The notes beneath the pieces are model-generated. The model was not told where the DNA came from, ran no database searches, and saw only the letters and a program-made list of their open reading frames with translations. A stretch of DNA of 9,973 bases from Thermoplasmata archaeon (GTDB taxonomy: Archaea; Thermoplasmatota; Thermoplasmata; Thermoplasmatales; Thermoplasmataceae): assembly GCA_021811525.1 (NCBI GenBank), contig JAJZOK010000090.1, forward strand, positions 1 through 9,973. The letters run 5' to 3'. Within the stretch, counting starts at the first letter, position 1. Each line of letters opens with the position of its first letter. Made by a program: the position numbers and the translations under genes. Positions 1-5,255 of the stretch are shown here, one piece after another.

Positions 1-1734
1 ATGAAGGTCCTTGTTTTTGCAAAGCAGATCCCTGATGTGAACCAGGTAAGGTTTGACCCGCAGACCAACAGAATTGTAAGGGAAAATGTCCCGCTCTCCA
101 TGAACTCATTCGACAGGAAGGCTGTTGAGGAAGCGGTGAGGATGAAGGAAAAATTCGGCTGGGAGACTGCGGTTGCATCCATGGGGCCGCCACAGGCAAA
201 GGAAATACTCAATGACTCCCTGCGCATGGGCATTGACAATGCATATCTCATTACAGACAGGAATTTTGCTGGCTCTGACACACTGGCAACTGCAAAGATC
301 CTTTCCGCGCTCGTACGCAAGCTGAAGCCTGATCTAGTTCTCACAGGCAAGTATTCATTGGATGGTGAGACTGCACAGGTCCCCCCTGAGATTGCAGTTT
401 TTTCCGGGTACGCTTTCAAGTCATCAATTTCTAAAATAGAGGCAGGGGAAAAGGAAGGAACACTCAAGGTTGAGCATGAGAATGAGAGGGGAACCGAGGT
501 TTACACCATTCCGCTGCCAGCTGTCCTATCTGTGAGCGAGAAGATCAACAGGGCCAGGGCCGTGAAGCCGGACGAACCTGACAGGACAGAACTGGTGAAG
601 GAAATGAACTCCTCTGATCTTGGCCTCACAATAAAAGGTAGCGAGTACAGCCCCACTGTTGTTACAGGGACTTCAAGCCTGGAGAGTACCAGGAAGGTGG
701 AAATGATTCCCTTTGACGAAAGTGCCTACCTAAAGGTTTATGAAATCATAATGCAGCACAGGAAGCGTGGCGGCCACAGTGAGAAGATATCCCTCAGGGC
801 GCCGGATGAAAACGCCCCAATAATCCTTGGTGTTGCCCTCGATGAACCTTCCCTTGGTGAAGAAGTTTCAACCAAGATTTCTCAGCTTGCGGATAACCAC
901 AGCCTCCTTGCAGTGGTTTTCGGGAACATTGACCCGTCCAGGGCCAAATTGGTAGGGCATGAGTATTACTTCTATGATACACGCAGCGTTGAGGCATTCA
1001 CTGATGCACTCACCGATTTTATTAAGGAGAAAAAGCCGCGGTATGTGGTCTTCCCGTCTACTGTGAAAGGCAGGGAAGCAGCAGGTACCATTGCTGCAAG
1101 ACTTGAGGCCGGGCTGACTGCCGACTGCGTTGATCTGGAGATACGGGACTCGAGGCTCATCCAGTATAAACCGGCATTTGGTGGCGGCATAATCGCGGAA
1201 ATCTATTCAAAGACGGAACCGCAGATGACAACTGTCAGGCCGGGAATGTTCACAGCCATTCCCCCCTCAAAGCCTCCAAGAGTTTTCGACATTGAGTACT
1301 CGCCGAGTACCTTGTACCAGAAGCACGAGGAGAATCCGGTTCCACCCCAGTACGTGCCCCTTGGATCCAGGGATGTTGTTGTGGGATTCGGCAGGGGCGT
1401 GAAAAAGAGGGAAGAAGTCAACGAACTGTTAGAACTTGCAAATCTGCTTGATGCTTCTCTGGGTGCCACCCGGCCACTAGTGGATATGAATTTCATCCCA
1501 AGGCAGCAGCAGATAGGCCTTACTGGTGTATCAATTTCGCCAGGAGTCTATCTTGACCTTGGCATATCGGGCCAGGCAAACCATGTGGTGGGCATAAGGT
1601 ACGCTGGAAAGATAATATCGGTGAACTCTGATGCTAATGCGCCAATATTCCAGTTTTCCGACTATGGGATAGTGGCAGACCTCCATGAATTTGTGGAAGG
1701 ATTCACAAAGTTACTGGAAACTCAAAAGCGTTAA
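1..1734 (+). CDS. etfBA: Electron transfer flavoprotein, fused beta and alpha subunits
   Basis: Single-chain ETF that would accept electrons from acyl-CoA or similar dehydrogenases and pass them to the quinone pool through an ETF:quinone oxidoreductase (not in this window). Residues 1-250 are the beta subunit: the start MKVLVFAKQIPD and the nucleotide-site segment LTGKYSLDGETAQVP (114-128) are typical. Residues from about 270 to 577 are the alpha subunit, ending in the FAD domain: GATRPLVD (488-495), GLTGVSISP (506-514), GISGQANH (521-528), NSDANAPIFQFSDYG (542-556). The 577-residue length equals beta plus alpha, so this is a true fusion and not a frameshift. The ATG is the first base of the window and fits the family N-terminus, so upstream signals are not visible. 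The FAD motif reads IGLTG where mitochondrial and bacterial alpha chains usually have VGQTG. The stop is one base from the convergent methyltransferase stop. Family call very sure; partner dehydrogenase and any bifurcating ability unknown. Confidence 0.96.
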   Translation: MKVLVFAKQIPDVNQVRFDPQTNRIVRENVPLSMNSFDRKAVEEAVRMKEKFGWETAVASMGPPQAKEILNDSLRMGIDNAYLITDRNFAGSDTLATAKILSALVRKLKPDLVLTGKYSLDGETAQVPPEIAVFSGYAFKSSISKIEAGEKEGTLKVEHENERGTEVYTIPLPAVLSVSEKINRARAVKPDEPDRTELVKEMNSSDLGLTIKGSEYSPTVVTGTSSLESTRKVEMIPFDESAYLKVYEIIMQHRKRGGHSEKISLRAPDENAPIILGVALDEPSLGEEVSTKISQLADNHSLLAVVFGNIDPSRAKLVGHEYYFYDTRSVEAFTDALTDFIKEKKPRYVVFPSTVKGREAAGTIAARLEAGLTADCVDLEIRDSRLIQYKPAFGGGIIAEIYSKTEPQMTTVRPGMFTAIPPSKPPRVFDIEYSPSTLYQKHEENPVPPQYVPLGSRDVVVGFGRGVKKREEVNELLELANLLDASLGATRPLVDMNFIPRQQQIGLTGVSISPGVYLDLGISGQANHVVGIRYAGKIISVNSDANAPIFQFSDYGIVADLHEFVEGFTKLLETQKR

Positions 1735-1735
1735 G

Positions 1736-2773
1736 TCAATAGCGGTAGACAAAAATGTACTCGTGCTTGAAGACGTAGAAGCCGGATTTCAATGCGCGGT
1801 ACCTCCACAGGTTTTCAGAATTCCTTTTGGCCCTGGTGTTCTGGATATCCTTGACTATAATACCCCTTAGTTTGAGGCCCAGGCTGGAGAGGGCGTCCAT
1901 ACTCTTGAATCCAAGAGGAATTACCTCACCCTTCCGGTAGACATCACCTATAACCAGTGCAATATGGCTTTCCTCAGCCATGGCTGGAAGGAACCCCTTG
2001 GCCAGCCTTGCCAGCTTTTCTGTGAAATCATCCACATCATGGGCCATGGAAAGGTCCCTAGGGTTCTCAGAGAATTTTATTATATCCCAGTAGGGGGGAT
2101 GCAAAATGGCAAGCTTGAACCCAGGTATTCCTTCATTTTTCACAAATCCAGGGAAATTGAAGTCCATTGAATCGCAGTTTTCCAGCACGACCCGGGAGAG
2201 TTCCCTTTCAGATGCAACCTTCAAAATGGCTGATGTTTTGTTGTAAACCTCCTGGTTAAGTTCCACCCCCAATGCATTTCTTCCAAGTTTCATGGCCTCA
2301 AGGAGTGTTGTCCCCGAACCAGAAAATGGGTCCAAAACCCAGTCTCCCGGGCCTGTGTATCTGGAAATGAGCTGAAATGGAATCTGAGGAATGAAGTTCC
2401 CCCAGTACCAGGCTTTGTGCTGCCCTTCTTTTGCTCTTGCGCCAAAATTCCAGAGGCTGTCTGTGATGATATGATCGTATCCTTTCCAGAGATTGAGGTT
2501 AATGGCTTCCCCCTCAGCTTCAGAAAAGCTCATCAGGCCATTCCTAAGGTTCTTGGCATAATACCTTGCCCTCTCAATTGTTCTTGATGACAGGATCTGC
2601 CCAATTTCCCTGTCTATGGCTACCCTGGTAATCCTGTCAAGCTGCTCCAGGTTAGCAGGCCCAACCTTCCTGAATTTGTCCTTGACAAGTTGTAATGAAT
2701 CCTCCTGGAGGGCTTCCCTGCACAACTGATCGAGAAGTTCCAATATGCTGGATCCCTGTTCTGATTCAACCAA
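1736..2773 (-). CDS. DNA (N4-cytosine/N6-adenine) amino-methyltransferase, TTG start
   Basis: S-adenosylmethionine-dependent DNA methylase of the N6/N4 amino group, 345 residues. The SAM-binding motif I is LDPFSGSGTTLLEA (147-160), preceded by the substrate-side segment GNFIPQIPFQLISRYT (125-140). An acidic residue follows in GVEL (169-172). Motif IV is HPPYWDII (225-232), so the order is I then IV, as in alpha/gamma-type enzymes and unlike the beta class. The closing stretch ALVIGD (272-277) to FKHEYIFVYRY resembles archaeal solitary methylases as I remember them. Residues 1-90 look helical and carry no motif I recognise. The start is TTG at 2771-2773 with AAAGGT seven bases upstream; no ATG lies between the upstream in-frame stop and residue 81, so the only ATG alternative is a 265-residue form that still keeps the catalytic core. 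No restriction endonuclease gene is adjacent, so it is probably an orphan methylase. An RNA substrate cannot be excluded. Confidence 0.88.
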   Translation of the reverse strand: MVESEQGSSILELLDQLCREALQEDSLQLVKDKFRKVGPANLEQLDRITRVAIDREIGQILSSRTIERARYYAKNLRNGLMSFSEAEGEAINLNLWKGYDHIITDSLWNFGARAKEGQHKAWYWGNFIPQIPFQLISRYTGPGDWVLDPFSGSGTTLLEAMKLGRNALGVELNQEVYNKTSAILKVASERELSRVVLENCDSMDFNFPGFVKNEGIPGFKLAILHPPYWDIIKFSENPRDLSMAHDVDDFTEKLARLAKGFLPAMAEESHIALVIGDVYRKGEVIPLGFKSMDALSSLGLKLRGIIVKDIQNTRAKRNSENLWRYRALKSGFYVFKHEYIFVYRY

Positions 2774-2779
2774 GATTGA

Positions 2780-2786
2780 GACCTTT
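2780..2786 (-). promoter_or_regulatory. Ribosome binding site deciding the TTG start of the methyltransferase
   Basis: On the minus strand AAAGGTC lies seven bases before the TTG, complementary to the ACCT of an archaeal 16S 3' end. It supports the TTG as start, since no in-frame ATG is available nearby. A second CAAAGGT lies 15 bases further upstream. Confidence 0.5.
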
Positions 2787-2806
2787 GGAAGGAATACCTT
2801 TGAAAT

Positions 2807-2820
2807 GCCTTAAATTTTCC
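2807..2820 (-). promoter_or_regulatory. Putative TATA box for the methyltransferase gene
   Basis: The minus strand reads GGAAAATTTAAGGC, an archaeal TATA-like element centred about 41 bases upstream of the TTG. Initiation some 25 bases downstream would give a leader of about 15 bases that just includes the AAAGGTC site. Recognised by sequence only. Confidence 0.4.
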
Positions 2821-2836
2821 CCACTTGAAAAGGTCT

Positions 2837-3430
2837 TTACCTGAGTACAGCCCTGCATGGGCCGCCGTCCAGATCCAGCTTCATGGGTAGGCAAACCAGT
2901 TCGTACTTGCCAGGATTTACTTCCTGAAGGGACAGGCCTTCAAGTATAACCACCGAATTTCCAAGGAGTTTTTTGTGAACTGGCATCCCCTCTGTGCCGA
3001 ACTGTTCTATGGACAGGTAGTCCAGCCCTACCAGGTCCAGTTTCATGCTGGCCATCTTCTCTGCAGCATCCATTGCTATGTAACAGAAGTCAGTCCTGAA
3101 TTCACCGCCATACATTCCGGAATTCTTTGACCTGATTAGGAGGCGCTTCTCGGTGTTATCTGGTATATCTGCTGCGTGAACAGCATCGCCTGTTACATTT
3201 ATGACAGTGGCAGGGCCATTCAGCCTTGAAAGGGGGATGCTGGAAAGTTTAACTCCGTCACTCATTGCATGGAAAGGGGCATCAATATGTGTACCGGTAT
3301 GGGTCTCAAGCAACAACCGCGTAATGTGCACCCCATCTTTTTCATGGGTCTTGTAATCATAAATCTCCAGCCTGGCGTCGCCAGGGTATGTTATGAGCCT
3401 ACTGTCCAGAGGCAGGGAAATATCAATCAT
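2837..3430 (-). CDS. Cyclase / arylformamidase (kynurenine formamidase-like) family metal hydrolase
   Basis: A 197-residue metal-dependent amide or lactam hydrolase of the 'putative cyclase' family (the family of KynB arylformamidase, isatin hydrolase and polyketide cyclases). The signature HTGTHIDAPFH spans residues 44-54; H44, H48 and D50 are the expected metal ligands and H54 the catalytic base. Other conserved parts are the opening MIDISLPLDS and YPGD (15-18), LVGLDYLSIE in the second half, and the C-terminal LPMKLDLDGGPCRAVL. Length is that of a single complete domain. It starts with ATG overlapping the stop of NOB1 as ATGA, so it is very likely translationally coupled; GGAGGG lies 13 bases upstream, rather far for a strong ribosome binding site. 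Family is secure; the substrate is not. N-formylkynurenine is possible, but no other tryptophan-degradation gene is present here. Confidence 0.9.
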   Translation of the reverse strand: MIDISLPLDSRLITYPGDARLEIYDYKTHEKDGVHITRLLLETHTGTHIDAPFHAMSDGVKLSSIPLSRLNGPATVINVTGDAVHAADIPDNTEKRLLIRSKNSGMYGGEFRTDFCYIAMDAAEKMASMKLDLVGLDYLSIEQFGTEGMPVHKKLLGNSVVILEGLSLQEVNPGKYELVCLPMKLDLDGGPCRAVLR

Positions 3431-3930
3431 GAGGAACCAGTATCCCTCCGGTTATAACTCTTTGCGATCCTCCTCACTTCGTGCCCGCATACAGGGCATT
3501 CTCTGATGTGCGTGCTGAACCTCTTCTCGCATCCAGTGCACTTGAACTGCCATTTCACCTCCCTGGAGATAGGCTTAAGATCCGCTCCAAGAAATTTCAA
3601 GCCAAGCCTGGAGGCGACATTCTCAATCGCAAAGTCGTCCGTAACAATGGTTCCCCCAAGTTCAAATGCAACGGCTACCACATCAATGTCAGTGAGGCTC
3701 AGTTTCTCGAGGTCCCCGGTCTCCCCTGCTGCATCCTTGACACGAGAAATGCTGGAGCCAAGGGGCTGGACAACTTTGAGGTTTCCCTGCTGCCATTCCA
3801 TGTTTCTGGCTATCTTGCCCAGCCGGATCTCGTCCAAAACTGATTCAGGCACAACAAGATTTTCCTGGTTGAGGTTGAATTTCCTCGAAAGAATCGCAGA
3901 AGTATCCATTACAAATATTTCAGTGGTCAA
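3427..3930 (-). CDS. nob1: Endoribonuclease NOB1 (PIN domain plus zinc ribbon), TTG start
   Basis: Archaeal NOB1, the nuclease that cuts the 3' end of 16S rRNA from its precursor in the small ribosomal subunit. The PIN domain (about 1-115) shows VMDTSAIL with D9, the acidic VLDEI with E34, LSLTDIDVVAVAFEL with D81 and D83, and VTDDFAI with D98 and D99, which together form the expected Mg/Mn site. A C-terminal zinc ribbon follows with C131, C134, C145 and C148 (CTGC and CPVC). The 167-residue length is normal for archaeal NOB1. The start is TTG at 3928-3930: no ATG lies between it and the upstream in-frame stop, and starting at Met8 would remove the first beta strand before D9. No clear ribosome binding site is seen. 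The gene follows citrate synthase after 27 bases with no obvious promoter and overlaps the cyclase by four bases, so it is probably read within a citrate synthase-NOB1-cyclase transcript. Confidence 0.93.
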   Translation of the reverse strand: MTTEIFVMDTSAILSRKFNLNQENLVVPESVLDEIRLGKIARNMEWQQGNLKVVQPLGSSISRVKDAAGETGDLEKLSLTDIDVVAVAFELGGTIVTDDFAIENVASRLGLKFLGADLKPISREVKWQFKCTGCEKRFSTHIRECPVCGHEVRRIAKSYNRRDTGSS

Positions 3931-3957
3931 TTCAAAATAAGAAATGGATTTGGGATT

Positions 3958-5109
3958 TTATTCCCTTTCATTCATGGGTGTATATTTTCTCGGACCCTTT
4001 TCACCCACATAAAGTGCTTTTGGCCTGAAGAGCCTGTTGTCCTTGACATATTCAAGGGATCTGGCTACCCAGCCTGAAGCCCTGCTCACTGCAAAGATTG
4101 GCGTGAATATCTCAGGGTTGAAACCGATGGAATAGTACATCAAGCCCGAGTAGAAGTCTACATTGGGGAAGATCCCCTTTGATCCGAGCTTTGAGATCAT
4201 GACCTCCTCAATCTTATTTGCGGCATAGAAGAGCTCTTCCTTGCCATGTGCCATTGTAACCTGTTCAGCGAACTGCTTCAGGATCCTTGCCCTTGGGTCG
4301 TATACCTTATACACCCTGTGGCCGAAACCCATGATCTTCTCCTTCCTATCAACCATGCCGCCAATGACCTTCTCTGCGTTCTCTGGCGTACCGACTTTCT
4401 GAATCAGCGCCAGTGCCCTCTCATTTGCCCCGCCATGGAGGGGGCCCTTAAGGGTTGAAATGGCAGATGTTATTGTTGAATACATGTCAGAGAGAGTGGA
4501 AATGGTCAGCATGCCTGAAAATGTGGAGGCATTCATTCCATGGTCGGCATGGAGAATCAGGGCGGCGTCAAGCATCTTTGCTTCAATGGTGCTTGGCTTC
4601 CTGCCAAGCGAACCATAGAAGAAATTTGATGAATATGAAAGATCATTGTCCGGGGCAAGTATCTTCTGGCCCTCATGTGCCCTGTTAATTGCCGCAACAA
4701 TTGTTGGTATCTTAGCAATGATCTCTACCCCAAGCTCTTCCTGCACTTCAGTGTCGGGCTCCACTGTCCTGCTGTCCTTTGCGCCGATATATGATACGAC
4801 AGTCCTGAGGGCGGACATTGGGTGAGCCTTCTTGGAAATTTCCTGGATTAGATCGAGTTCATCCTTCAGCAGGACCTGGTGTTTCTTCAACCTGGAAATG
4901 AAATCCCCATACTCCTTCTTGGTCGGGAGATTGCCATATAGAAGCAGGTACGAAACTTCCTCGAAATTTGACTGCTCCACGAGGGTACCTATGTCGTATC
5001 CCCTGTAAACAAGTCTTCCTTCAACGCCATCGACAAAGCCAATCTTTGTTTCGGCCGCAATTACGCCTTCAAGTCCTCTCGAAAATTGAACTTCATGTGT
5101 CTCAGCCAT
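3958..5109 (-). CDS. gltA: Citrate synthase
   Basis: Condenses acetyl-CoA with oxaloacetate to citrate, the entry step of the TCA cycle, in the cytoplasm. The 383 residues match the short archaeal/Gram-positive form; the Thermoplasma enzyme is about 384. Visible active-site elements are HADHGMNAST (187-196), GPLHGGANE (222-230) with catalytic H225, MGFGHRVYKVYDPRA (260-274) with H264, NVDFYSG (316-322) with catalytic D318, and RASGW (343-347) near the C-terminus. The N-terminal stretch GLEGVIAAETKIGFVDG and LVYRGYDI (33-40) is also characteristic. The start is ATG; the coding region opens directly with the expected N-terminus. Some members of this family act as 2-methylcitrate synthases, which sequence alone does not exclude. 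NOB1 and the cyclase follow closely on the same strand. Confidence 0.97.
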   Translation of the reverse strand: MAETHEVQFSRGLEGVIAAETKIGFVDGVEGRLVYRGYDIGTLVEQSNFEEVSYLLLYGNLPTKKEYGDFISRLKKHQVLLKDELDLIQEISKKAHPMSALRTVVSYIGAKDSRTVEPDTEVQEELGVEIIAKIPTIVAAINRAHEGQKILAPDNDLSYSSNFFYGSLGRKPSTIEAKMLDAALILHADHGMNASTFSGMLTISTLSDMYSTITSAISTLKGPLHGGANERALALIQKVGTPENAEKVIGGMVDRKEKIMGFGHRVYKVYDPRARILKQFAEQVTMAHGKEELFYAANKIEEVMISKLGSKGIFPNVDFYSGLMYYSIGFNPEIFTPIFAVSRASGWVARSLEYVKDNRLFRPKALYVGEKGPRKYTPMNERE

Positions 5110-5145
5110 AATATACGCCTGTTTCTCTAGAAGCCCTTCTCAGCT

Positions 5146-5153
5146 AATTAATG
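5146..5153 (-). promoter_or_regulatory. Candidate proximal TATA box for citrate synthase
   Basis: The minus strand reads CATTAATT here, about 40 bases upstream of the citrate synthase ATG, which would give a leader near 15 bases. No strong ribosome binding site lies in that leader. It competes with the candidate at 5205-5214, and either or both may be used. Confidence 0.3.
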
Positions 5154-5200
5154 TTTAGACTTTTTTCCCTTAAGATATATTCAGGGGAAAGCACAGCTTT

Positions 5201-5214
5201 AACTGATTTAAAGG
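5201..5214 (-). promoter_or_regulatory. Candidate distal promoter for citrate synthase (TTTAAATCAGTT)
   Basis: The minus strand reads CCTTTAAATCAGTT. The 12 bases TTTAAATCAGTT are repeated exactly in the promoter of the CoA ligase (9952-9963), where a TATA box is expected from its spacing to the start. Initiation about 25 bases downstream would give citrate synthase a leader near 75 bases. Alternatively this AT-rich stretch belongs to the end of the peptidase transcript. Confidence 0.35.
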
Positions 5215-5215
5215 A

Positions 5216-5234
5216 AATATTTGATAAAAATATT
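5216..5234 (-). terminator. Possible terminator of the S53 peptidase transcript
   Basis: Some 22 bases past the peptidase stop there is a 7-base inverted repeat (AATATTT at 5216-5222 and AAATATT at 5228-5234 on the plus strand). In the transcript it contains a run of five U within an AU-rich stretch. Archaeal terminators are chiefly U-rich tracts, so the U-run is the more relevant part and the hairpin would be weak. Confidence 0.35.
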
Positions 5235-5255
5235 GGCTGGAGTGGCGTTCAGGCA

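Noticed and set aside
1203..1496. 97-codon minus-strand reading frame inside the ETF gene
   Set aside because: Antisense to the ETF alpha domain; low-complexity Ser/Thr/Phe composition, no domain and no promoter.
1736..2773. Restriction-modification or phage-defence system around the methyltransferase
   Set aside because: Both neighbours are metabolic genes; no endonuclease, helicase or toxin gene is present, so an orphan methylase is the simpler reading.
3481..3843. 120-codon plus-strand reading frame opposite NOB1
   Set aside because: Another shadow of NOB1, with no recognisable motif.
3506..3940. 144-codon plus-strand reading frame opposite NOB1
   Set aside because: Lies antisense over a clearly conserved gene, has a Ser/Arg-rich composition typical of shadow translation and shows no motif.
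5129..5140. AGAAG-CC-CTTCT palindrome upstream of citrate synthase
   Set aside because: A five-base stem with a two-base loop is too weak and common; as an operator it has no second copy in the window.
5165..5189. Imperfect inverted repeat TTCCCTT...AGGGGAA in the citrate synthase upstream region
   Set aside because: In the transcribed (minus) strand it carries a C-A mismatch and an 11-base loop, followed by A rather than U, so it is neither a good terminator nor a convincing leader structure.
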